DNA of 64,000 nucleotides from Microglena sp. YARC (taxonomy: Eukaryota > Chlorophyta > Chlorophyceae > Chlamydomonadales > Chlamydomonadaceae): NCBI GenBank assembly GCA_022414725.1, contig CM039462.1:97346963-97410962 (forward strand), in the 5' to 3' direction. Shown piece after piece: positions 33,001 to 42,200 of the stretch (the stretch's first letter is position 1; every line of letters begins with the position of its first letter). The translations under genes were made by a program, and so were the position numbers. A model generated the notes under the pieces. It saw only the letters and a list, made by a program, of their open reading frames with translations, did no database searches and was not told the origin of the DNA.

Positions 33001-35497
33001 CTGAAGAAATCCCTCAAGTTGGATGTTAGGCACATTGTACTCCTTACAGTGTCTCTTACCTCAACGATTCCCTCAAGTTGGATTTTAGGCACATTGTACT
33101 CCTTACAGTGTCTCTTACCTCAACGATTCCCTCAAGTTGGATTTTAGGCACATTGTACTCCTTACAGTGTCTCTTACCTCAACAGTCCTCTCAAGTTGGA
33201 TTTTAGGCACATTGTACTCCTTACAGTGTCTCTTACCTCAACGGTCCCCTCAAGTTGGATTTTCAAAACGTTGTATTCCTCGCTGTTCCTGTTCTTGTTC
33301 TTGTTCTTGATCGGAATGAGTTCCAGTCCCTTATCTAAGTGATTCTCTCAAACTGGATTTAAAGCATAGTGTACTCCTTCCAGTCCCTTACATAAGTGAT
33401 TCCCTCAAGCTGGATTTTAAGCATATTGTACTTCTTACTGCCTTACAGTCCCTTTCTTCAATAATACCCTTAAGCTGGATTTTAAGCATATGGTATTCAT
33501 CACAGTCCCTTATCTAAGTGATTCCCTCTAGCTGGATTTGAAGCATATTGTACTCCTTACAGTCTCTTACCTCAATAATTCCCTCAAGTTGGATTTTCAA
33601 AACGTTGTATTCCTCGCTGTTCCTGTTCTTTATTTCCTCCCTCTGCGCCTCGAAATCCTGCCGCAACTCATTGTCGGCGTCCGTGAACTCCCCCTCCATG
33701 GCTGACAGCATGTCATTCATATCTTTCTTCTGTCGCACGTGCGCGCCAACAATCTCCATGCGCTCTCTGTAGTGTGAGTGGGGTGGTGCACGTGTGTGTG
33801 TTGAGGGTGTGTGTGTGGAGGGTGTGTGTGTGGAGGGTGTGTGTGTGAAGGGTGTGTGTGAAGGGTGTGTGTGAGGAGTGTGTGTGTTGGAGTGTGGGTG
33901 TTGAGGGTGGGTGAGTGGGGTGTGGGTGTTGAGGGTGGGTGAGTGGGGTGTGGGTGTTGAGGGTGGGTGAGTGGGGTGTGGGTGTTGAGGGTGGGTGAGT
34001 GGGGTGTGGGTGTTGAGGGTGGGTGAGTGGGGTGGTGCCTGTGAGTGTGAGCAGATTGAACTCTCCCTCCATGGCTGACAGCATGTCATTCATATCTTTC
34101 TTCTGTCGCACGTGCGCACCAACAATCTCGATGCGCTCTCTATAGGGTGAGTGGGGTGGTGCATGTGTGTTGAGGGTGTGTGTGTGGAGGGTGTGTGTGT
34201 GGAGGGTGTGTGTGTGAAGGGTGTGTGTGAGGAGTGTGTGTGCTGGAGTGTGGGTGTTGAGGGTGGGTGAGTGACGTGTGTGTGTGTGAAGGGTGCGTGT
34301 GAGGAGTGTGTGTGCTGGAGTGCGGGTGTTGAGGGTGGGTGAGTGGGGTGTGGGTGTTGAGGGTGGGTGAGTGGGGTGTGGGTATTGAGGGTGGGTGAAG
34401 TGGGGTGTGGGTGTTGAGGGTGGGTGAGTGGGGTGTGGGTGCTGAGGGTGGGTGAGTGGGGTGTGGGTGTTGAGGGTTGGTGAGGGTGTGTGGGTGTTGA
34501 GGGTGGGTGAGTGGGGTGTGGGTGTTGAGGGTGGGTGAGTGGGGTGTGGGTGTTGAGGGTGGGTGAGTGGGGTGGTGCCTGTGAGTGTGAGAAGATTGAA
34601 CTCTCCCTCCATGGCTGACAGCATGTCATTCATTTCTTTCTTCTGTCGCACGTGCGCGCCAACAATCTGCATGCGCTCGCTGTAGGGTGTGTGTGTGGAG
34701 TGTGTGTGTTGAGGGTCGGTGAGTGGATTGGTGCATTTGTGTGTGAGAAGCCTGAACTCTCCCTCCATGGCGGACAGCATGTCATTCTTCTGTCACACGT
34801 GCGCGCCAACAATCTCCATGCACTCGCTTTAGGGTGCGTGTGTGGAGTGTGTTGGTGCTGAATGCTGGACGTGATTGATGTTGGTGTTGGTGCTGGGTGT
34901 TGGTGCTGTGAGTTATTGGAGTTAGTGTTGGTGTTGGGCGTTATTGGTGTTGGTGCTGAGAGGGTGGAAGGGAGGGTGGGTGTTGAGTGAGTGAGTGAGT
35001 GAGTGAGTGAGTGAGTGAGTGAGTGAGTGAGTGAGTGAGTGAGGGAGGGAGAGTGGGAGGGAGTCCATAATTTTCATACGCTCTCTGTGTGGAGGGTGTG
35101 TGGAGGGGGTGTGTGTGTGGGGGGGAGGGAGGGAGGGAGGGAGGGTGGTGGTGGTGGTGTGTGGGGGGGGAGGGTCCAGGGCATCGGCGACACCCTGATT
35201 CTTTAATGCTGGCACACATTTGGGTTTGCATACATAAATCATATGCTCAATGATAGAGCTCGAAGAAACAAGAAGTTGCGGGGTTTAAATCTCTACAGAT
35301 GCCCTCTAGTGTTCGCGGTCGCTGTCAACGCCATGGTAGCTTTGTCCAGGTAAAGTAGCAGCCCGTTCTCTACCGCCGTAAGAAGGGCTCCCTTAATACC
35401 CACGCCCCACCCAGGCGTTCTCATTACTTTTGAATCACCGAACTCACGCCTCAAACTCATCCTTCAAAATCCTTCAAGTCTGAATTGAACCCCCCCG

Positions 35498-35530
<33 letters not shown>

Positions 35531-35888
35531 TTCATTAGCTGTACTGCACGTCATTTATGTATTTATTTATTTATTTTGGCTCATGAAACATAGATGTGGG
35601 CTCATGGAACCGTGGCCATATATGTTTCAAAATGCACATTTCAAAGTTTCCTTGTCCCCCCCACCCCATCCATCCCCATACTGCGCCCCACTCACGCCTC
35701 AAACTCGTCCTCCAAATCCTTCAAGTCTGAGTTGAACTGCGACTCCCCCCCCCATCATTCGCTGGTACTATACGTCATTCATGTACTTACTTATTTTGGC
35801 TATGAAACGTAGATGCTGGCTCATCAAACCCAGATATTGTGGCCGGCTACGTTTCAAAATCCACATTTAAAGTATCCTTGACCCCCCA

Positions 35889-35945
<57 letters not shown>

Positions 35946-38856
35946 ATCCAACCCCATGCTGCGCCCCACTAACGCCTCAAACTCGTCCTCCAAATCCTTC
36001 AAGTCCGAGTTGAACTGCGACCCCCCCCCCCCCTCACCCACCCACCCATCCAACCCCATGCTGCGCCCCACTCACGCCTCAAACTCATCCTCCAAATCCT
36101 TCAAGTCCGAGTTGAACTGCGACTCAACGGCCTTCATTCGCTGGTACTGCAAGTCTAGCAGGGAGTCCATGACCAGCATGTGACCTCGTACTGCCAACCC
36201 GTACTGCTCCTCGGCCTCCTCGAGATCCCGATCCAACATCTGCACGATGGCATCCTTCCTATCGACCTGCATCGGACGTGGGTGAGGAATGGGGTTTAGG
36301 GCTTTCTTTTCGACCTGCATTAGATGTGGGTAGGGTTTAGGGTTTAAGGATTAGGGTTAAGGGTTTTCCTATCAACCTGCATTGGACGCGGGTAGGGTTC
36401 AGGGATTAGGTTTAGGGTTAGGCTTTTCCTATCGCCTTGTTTTGGATGTGGGTGGGCGGGTGGGTAAGTTGGTGGGTGGATGAGTGGGTGGATATTTGTG
36501 CTACATATACACAAGAGTGTGGAATAGTAGCCTTATAATACCCATGTTAAAGCACCTTATAGCCATTCGGCGGATCATTTGGCAATCGATTTTTTGAAAT
36601 AGGTCGTGTCCGTAGTCAGTTCCTCAGATAAGGCAAGAAATCCAGAGAATTTTTTGAAATTTTGAAATCCAGAGATTTTTTGAAACAGGTCGCATCCGTA
36701 GTCAGTTCCTCAGATAAGGCAAGAAATCCAGAGATTTTTTGAAATTTTGAAATCCAGAGATTTTTTTAAATAGGTCGTGTCTGTAGTCAGTTCCTCAGAT
36801 AAGGCAAGCAATCCAGAGAATTCTGAGAATTCTGGGAGAATCATTGTAAGTTGTACCTGAAAAGTCGAAGTTCAACCTAAGACCTCGTTTCCCAATGTTC
36901 TGCTGCATTGTTGTTAAGAAAATTCCTAGGCAGCGTCGCAAGCGATGCAGAAAATTGGCTTCGTGTTGATGGCACAAACAATCAATGGTCGCTGGTTACA
37001 CAAACGCACAACGGGGTGACCCTGGGGGCTCCCGCCCCCCAGAAGGGGGGGGCTCCGCCCAAACACCTGCTCACCTCTCTCTCGTGGTTCTGAGACAAAA
37101 TCTCAATTTCTCTGCGCAGTTCCTCCACCTTGGCCATGCGCATGATCTTGCGCCACTGGTTGTGGATCTTGATGCCGTTGAGATGTGTGTAGCGTTGCTC
37201 ACTGATCTGGCGCTCACGCAGCGCCAGGCGGGCATTTTCCTATGGGGTTGTGATCAACAGGTCAGTAATTATAGATACTTAAATATGAATGTGTATGTGA
37301 GCACCGCCACCTTGGCCATGCGCATGATCTTGCGCCACTAGTTGTGGATCTTGATGCTGTTGAGATGTGCGTAACGCTGCTCACGGATCTGGTGCTCACA
37401 CTGCTCTTGAGACGGGCTAATCCTTCTTATGTTTTGCTCAACAGGTCAGTAATTAGAAGTCCTTCAATATATGTGTATGAGGAGGGCAGGGTAATTTTCA
37501 ATGCACGAGGTAAAGTGACAAATTGACTGGGTAAAGCGGGGGTAAAAACACAAGCAGGCGCTTACACTGATAAACACATAGAGTCGTAGACCAGAATTAA
37601 ATGTGAATACAAATTATCTATCTTTAAATTATCTATCTTATTTAGTACGGTGCACATACATAAACCATTCATAAATACATGTACAAAATAATGGATATAT
37701 ACAAGATAATATATACAAGATACATATTATATATACAAGATAATGGATACGTACAAGATTAATATTATATATACAAGATGATGGATATTTACAAGATAAA
37801 GATTATATATACAAGATAATGGATACATACAAGATACATATTATATATACAAGATAAAGATTGCATACACAAGATAATGGATGTATACAAGATACATATT
37901 ATACGTACAAGATACAGATTACATACACAAGATAATGGATACATACAACATAAAGATTACATATACAAGATAATGGATATGTACACAATTATGATTTTAT
38001 ACACACGATTATGGATTGTCTAGAATTATCTTGATACTAAACAGAATAATATTTTTAAGATCTGATAAGATGTGAGGTTATGGGTAACCTAGAATTATCT
38101 TGATTGTTTGAGGATGAGCAAGACCCTTAAGCCTAATTGGCTACCCCGTGGAATCTAACTTACATGCAATGGATACCCTCCACTCATGCAGCATTAAAAA
38201 ACTGTTGCTACGTTTTGCTTTTGTTTATCATAGCAACAGGCAAGCTAAATATACTTCCCTACACACACACACACACACACACACAAACCTACACACTCGT
38301 ACCCTCCCTGACCTTCCCAACCCCAACCCTCACCGCACTTAACCACCCATACCGACACACGCATACCCTTCCTGAACCCCAGCACCACCCACCCACAAAC
38401 CCCACCCATCCACCCACACGCACACCCACATACACAAACACGCCATGTGGTTAGGAGTTACAAGCATCACACCCAAGTTCATGAAAATCCCCCATCATTC
38501 AAACATTTCACATGACAGCCTGGCACTAAGATTGGTGTCAAAATGACCAGTTGGTGAGCTGTTGCATCGCCCTTGCTGTGGTCGTGCTGATGGTGTTGTT
38601 GTATGTATGCATATACATGCCTGCCACCTAAATGTATGTATACCTGGGTTCTCTTCTCCCCTTCCGCTGCTGCTAGTGCTTCTGCTTCCAAGCGAACCTT
38701 CCTCTCATCCTCGGTCTCGTTCTCCTTGACCTGATCGTTCAGCACGCGTGTTAGTAGCTTGGTGAGGGCGCATGCATATCGGTTGACATGTCTAGTCTAG
38801 CTCGCTCGCGTTCTCACCTTGGACCCTCCTTTCACGCTTTTCTTAATCTTGGCCAT
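27425..38856 (-). CDS. DRC2: dynein regulatory complex subunit 2 (DRC2/CCDC65/FAP250), 9 exons
   Basis: Encodes a coiled-coil subunit of the nexin-dynein regulatory complex, which links outer-doublet microtubules and controls axonemal dynein. Exons (high to low): 38818-38856, 38644-38730, 37075-37239, 36076-36266, 33571-33766, 31665-31958, 29926-30001, 28191-28524, 27425-27764; all GT-AG with matching phases, total 1722 nt, 573 aa. Landmarks: [13 protein letters not shown] start; [84 protein letters not shown]; and [12 protein letters not shown] near the C-terminus, all typical of the family. An Ala/Glu-rich insertion follows VLPFYS. Stop TGA at 27425-27427. Every intron carries copies of neighbouring exon edges. 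Start chosen because it is the only ATG giving the Lys-rich N-terminus before exon 2; it lies 413 bp from divergent RPS19. Confidence 0.93.
27765..28190 (-). repeat. DRC2 intron 8: GGTGGGTGAG array plus acceptor-edge copy
   Basis: 27895-27990 duplicates the acceptor and first ~85 nt of exon 9 (minus strand [18 protein letters not shown]), but the copy leads into simple repeat. The rest is GGTGGGTGAGTGGTAGGTGG minisatellite. Confidence 0.9.
28530..29540 (-). repeat. DRC2 intron 7 minisatellite (GGATGGATGGAGGGGGAGAG)
   Basis: About 15 units of 60-75 bp built of GGATGGATGGAGGGGGAGAG and GGTGGATGGATGTATGGCAG plus GTGGGA. GGCAGGTGGGATGG resembles the sequence just upstream of the exon 8 acceptor (GCCAGGTGGGATGG), so the array probably grew from the intron end. 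Confidence 0.85.
30002..31664 (-). repeat. DRC2 intron 6: poly-G, G-rich arrays and exon-edge copies
   Basis: A G-run of about 50 (30040-30086) separates the true exon 7 acceptor from a copy at 30103-30140. Copies of the exon 6 donor edge (plus-strand CTCACCTGACTAGCCCGGA) lie near 31494, 31307, 31171, 30956 and 30855; two of them carry an extra GAACTGGTTGCT block. 30690-30840 and 31030-31170 are AAATGATTNTAAAT-type AT repeats; the rest is GGGGTGGGT. Confidence 0.85.
31970..32550 (-). repeat. GTGTGTGAGGGGGAGAGG array in DRC2 intron 5
   Basis: Simple G-rich array of about 580 bp next to the exon 6 acceptor. All long open frames here are artefacts of low complexity. Confidence 0.85.
32552..32600 (+). 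repeat. S2 SINE 3' tail fragment
   Basis: TAGCCTTATTGGCTACCCCC, then TGGACTGTAACATGCATACA; matches the tail of the S2 family. Confidence 0.6.
32601..33570 (-). repeat. donor-edge ladder of DRC2 exon 5 (about 16 copies, ~57 bp)
   Basis: On the minus strand each unit resembles GAGTACAATATGCTTAAAAT, then CCAGCTTGAGGGAATCACTT, then AGGTAAGG, which is the last ~45 nt of exon 5 ([15 protein letters not shown]) plus the donor. Copies near 32600, 32660, 32790, 32845, 32905, 33050, 33107, 33166, 33225, 33385 and others. Most keep the GTAAG but have lost the coding frame, often with a stop before the donor. Confidence 0.92.
33770..34900 (-). repeat. acceptor-edge ladder of DRC2 exon 5 in GGGTGTTGAGGGTGGGTGAG array
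   Basis: Three extra copies of the exon 5 start (minus strand [20 protein letters not shown] and SAMEGEF) with upstream AG lie at 34063-34147, 34600-34686 and 34757-34833, separated by G-rich repeats. Only the innermost copy (33766 downwards) continues into the full exon. Confidence 0.92.
34980..35200. repeat. (GAGT)n microsatellite and G-rich simple sequence
   Basis: GAGT repeated about 15 times from 34983, then GGGAGGGAGGG and GGTGGTGGTG. A short CATACGCTCTCTGTGTGG at 35076 is a further decayed exon 5 edge. Confidence 0.85.
35235..35450 (+). mobile_element. tRNA-derived SINE, family S3
   Basis: GCTCAATGATAGAGCTC (D-arm/A-box-like) and GGGGTTTAAATCTC (T-arm-like) at tRNA spacing, then CGCGGTCGCTGTCAACGCCA and TTTGTCCAGGTAAAGTAGCA, and ACCCAGGCGTTCTCATTACT at the end. 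Inverse-oriented relative of 26700-26990. Confidence 0.65.
35443..36060 (-). repeat. donor-edge ladder of DRC2 exon 4 with poly-C spacers
   Basis: Three copies of the last ~50 nt of exon 4 plus donor (plus-strand CTCACGCCTCAAACTCRTCC, then TCCAAATCCTTCAAGTC) lie at 35443-35490, 35690-35745 and 35967-36020. The C-runs at 35493-35530 (~38) and 35886-35945 (~55) immediately follow copies of the edge. Confidence 0.92.
36267..36500 (-). repeat. acceptor-edge ladder of DRC2 exon 4 with TTTAGGG-like spacers
   Basis: CCTATCGACCTGCATCGGAC GTG (true edge, 36258-36281) is echoed near 36306, 36366 and 36426 at ~60-bp spacing. Spacers contain GGGTTTAGGGTTTAAGG, similar to the plant/algal telomere repeat. 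Confidence 0.8.
36501..36920. repeat. ~65-bp tandem repeat (GAAATCCAGAGATTTTTTGA)
   Basis: Three to four copies of TAGGTCGTGTCCGTAGTCAG plus TTCCTCAGATAAGGCAAG and AATCCAGAGATTTTTTGAAA between 36590 and 36830. No coding signal. Confidence 0.8.
36923..37060 (+). repeat. dispersed repeat family R, copy 2
   Basis: GCGTCGCAAGCGATGCAGAA near 36932 and GGTGACCCTGGGGGCTCCCG then CCCCCCAGAAGGGGGGGGCT near 37015-37053, ending 15 bp before DRC2 exon 3's donor. Confidence 0.7.
37303..37410 (-). repeat. decayed copy of DRC2 exon 3 in intron 2
   Basis: Plus-strand CACCTTGGCCATGCGCATGA, then TCTTGCGCCACTAGTTGTGG repeats exon 3 positions 37128 onward. On the minus strand the CAG of NQW has become TAG, so this copy cannot be the coding exon. 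The neighbouring TTTTGCTCAACAGGTCAGTAATTA is also duplicated (37250 and 37432). Confidence 0.9.
37640..38010. repeat. AT-rich ATACAAGATAATGGATAC array in DRC2 intron 2
   Basis: About ten units of 30-60 bp alternating ATACAAGATAATGGATAC and ACAAGATACATATTATATAT. The S2 SINE tail (TAAGCCTAATTGGCTACCCC) lies at 38120-38165, then CA-rich sequence to 38440. Confidence 0.85.
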
Positions 38857-39269
38857 GAAATTTGTTTCGCAGCAACGAGGTTAGCAGCAGATACCTCCTG
38901 CAGGCGTGGTACAAGTCCACGCGCCCCTCCCAGTTAGCGAGCTTTCCCGAACCAAACTATGATGCAGATAGATTAAGCTATCAGTGTTTATGAAAAATGG
39001 AAGAGAAAACACGGATGCGCTCGGAATTATGCGCAGAGCGACGCGAGTATTTTGGTGCTCTAATTTTTAATTTGTTGTTTTAGAGCAGGCCGGGGATGAA
39101 TGCGAATGAATGCACCAACGCCTTGTTTAGCAAAAGTGGACATCCAACTGTGAGCAGTTGTACACCCCGGTAGGTAGCGGTACCATTGTATTGCCATTGT
39201 AGTGCAGCTTCAGAGACTTGAGTGCTGCAAGCTCGAATCTGCCCCTTTCTGATCTGAAGACCTGTAACA
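38857..39269. promoter_or_regulatory. shared upstream region of DRC2 and RPS19
   Basis: The two genes diverge from this 413-bp interval with no repeat insertion of the kind that fills the introns. It is the natural place for a bidirectional promoter, though no core element can be assigned by eye. The RPS19 5' UTR and DRC2 5' UTR must both lie here. Confidence 0.4.
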
Positions 39270-42200
39270 ATGGAGTCTTTCAAGCCCTCAGGGGTGAGCG
39301 CACATTGCGAGGCCCATTGGATTCTTTTTCCCACTTCGCCGCTAACTGCGGCTTCTTTGCTTCAACAGCTTGCTTCCTTCACGCCATATGAATGCGCGCT
39401 TTAGAATGGTCACATTAGATGCCCTTTTGACCACTGCCGCCGCTCCCATCTATAGTTCCGATTTTCTGAACCCCTTGATTGTGTGCTTCCGTGCAGGTCA
39501 AGGATGTCTCCTGCCCCGTAAGTACTCGATGGAGGTAACAGTCAGGCTGGTCTACATGAGCCATCTGGAATAGTCACCTAGTCAGCCCATGCCGAAGCTG
39601 CCGTCCCCGTATTTGTTCCTTCGTGCTACTGCTTCTGCATCTTGTTTCCGCAGCCTTCATATTTTAGAGACCCTCTCTCACGCCCCCCACCTACACACCC
39701 ACCTACACACATGCACACATATACACCCATACTAATTTGCAAGTCAGCTTTCTCCCCAACACAACCCAAGTACACCCAGCCCTCCTCACTGTACTTCTCA
39801 TCTCGCCTTTCAGGAGTTCATTGCTACCTATGCTGCCCATCTGAAGGCCAATGATAAGATCCATCTGTAAGTATGTTCCCCACGGGAAGCTGAAAGCATT
39901 GGCCTCATGTGAACTTTGCAGTGATGGTGGTGTGATGTCTGAAATGGCCTATCTGTGTGGAGTTAAAAGCATTGCCCTGAAATGAACTGTACAGCGATGG
40001 GTGTGTGTCACACAATGGCCTTGATTCAATGCATCTCTCCTAACTTGCACCCACTTAATACCTTCCTCCTCCTTTCAGCCCCACCTGGGTTGATGTTGTC
40101 AAGACTGGATCCTTTAAGCAGCTGCCTCCCATTGATGAGGACTGGTACTACATCAGGGCTGGTGAGTAGGGCGGGTTAGTTTGTCAGTTAGTTAGTGGAG
40201 GTAGAGGGAAAAAGGGGTAAGTGTTGAGGGTGTTAGAGGGGAGTGTGTGTAGGGGGGGGGGGGGGGGGAGGGGTAGAATGCAGCCTTCAAGCATCTAGTC
40301 CAGATGTTGTTAATCAGCTGCCATTGATGAGGTTTGGGACTACATCAGGGCTGGTGAGTGGAGTTTGATGTTGAGGGGACAAGGGTTGAGTTTTTAGGGT
40401 GTAGAGTAAAGAAGGGATAAATTGTTAGGGTGTAGAGTGGAGAAGGGAGGAGTTGTTAAGGTTGTACATGGGAGAAGGAGGGAGATTTAAGGGTGTAGAG
40501 AGGAGAAGGGATGAGTTGTTAGGGTGTAGAGTGGAGAAGGAGGGAGTTGTTAGGGTGTACAGTGGAGAAGGGGTCAGCAGCAAGAGTTGATGTAGGGGGG
40601 AAAACTACTAATCCCCTCACTATTAATTAGTAGTTTGGGTATAGAGGGGAGAATGGGGGAGTAGCAAGGGTTGAAGAGAAGATGTAGGGGGGGTGAGTAA
40701 TCAAGGTGGCAGAGGGGAGAAGGGGGCATGAGTTGGGGTCCAAGAGGGAATGTTGATGGGAGAGGGGATGTTTGTAAGGTGGTAGAGAGGATGTGGGGGC
40801 GAAAGTGCTGCAAGTAGCAACGAAAAGGCTAATTTCACAAGTAGCAAGGTGCTGCCGAATCCTCAAAGAAAAGTGTGTGGTGTGTGTGGAGGTTAGTAAC
40901 ATGAGACAAGGACTTGTTTGCCTCACCAGGATCATTGTGTGAAGGTGTGTGTGTAAGTGTGACACTGTGTGCCACTGTGTGTGTGGAGGGGAGATCATGG
41001 ACAGTGTGAGTTAGTATTAGGGGTGAGGGTGAGGAACCCCAACCCGCCCACCCCTTCCCCCCTACCCACCCTTCCTCTCCCATCCCACTCTCATCCCTTA
41101 AATGAAGCTACATTTCCCAGCTCTCAGTCCTCATATAGCCTATTTTGCGACTCCGATAGCCAGCACTTTTTCCTGCATCGCTTGCGACGCGTCTAGGACT
41201 TATCGGCTATGAGGTATGGGCTGTGAGTGACGAGACCCTAACACTACACTTGATTATGAGTCATGGGCTGCGGGTGACGAGACCTTAATCCCTTACCCTA
41301 AGCTTGATTATGGCAATGGGCTGTGGATGTAGAGACCCAAAACCCTGACCCTAAACTTGATTATGGCTATGAGCATGGGCTGTGGGGGACGGGGCGTGAT
41401 TGAGAATGGCGAGGGTAGAGATCACTATCATGCATAGGGTGAGTTAGTGGTAGGGGTAGGGGTGAGGGGGGACAATAGGATAGGGAGGGAGTGGGATGGA
41501 AGGCTGCTGAGAATGGCGAGGGTAGAGACCACTAGCATGCATAGGGTGAGTTAGTGGTAGGGGTGAGGGGGAGCAAGAGGATAGGGAGGGAGTGGGATGG
41601 AAGGCTGTGGAGAATGGCGAGGGTAGAGATCACTATCATGCATGGGGTGAGTTAGTGGTAGGGGTGAGGGGGAGCAAGAGGATAGGGAGGGAGTGGGATG
41701 GAAGGCTGTGGAGAATGGCGAGGGTAGAGATCACTATCATGCATGGGGTGAGTTAGTGGTAGGGGTGAGGGGGAGCTAGAGGATAGGGAGGGAGCTGGAT
41801 GGAAGGCTGCTGAGAATGTTGATGGTAGAGATCACTATCATGCATAGGGTGAGTTAGTGGTAGGGGTGAGAGGGAGCAAGAGGATAGGGAGGGAGTGGGT
41901 AGGAAGGCTGTGGAGATTGGCGAGGGTAGAGATCACTATCATGCATAGGGTGAGTTAGTGGTAGGGGTGAGGGGGGGCAAGAGGATAGGGAGGGAGTGGG
42001 ATGGAAGGCTGTGGAGAATGGCGAGGGTAGAGATCAATGTCATGCATGGGGTGAGTTAGTGGTAGGGGGGGGTGGGATGGAATGCTGACAAAGCCAACGG
42101 TCAGCCAACAGTCTCGTAACTAACTCGCTTCCGTTGCCACCTGTCGCTCCGTCACGATCACTCTCCGCCATTGTTTCGCGTCTCATGCGACGCTGCATAG

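Noticed and set aside
37303..37410. An extra coding exon of DRC2
   Set aside because: It duplicates exon 3 residues, carries an in-frame TAG, and family length needs only one copy.
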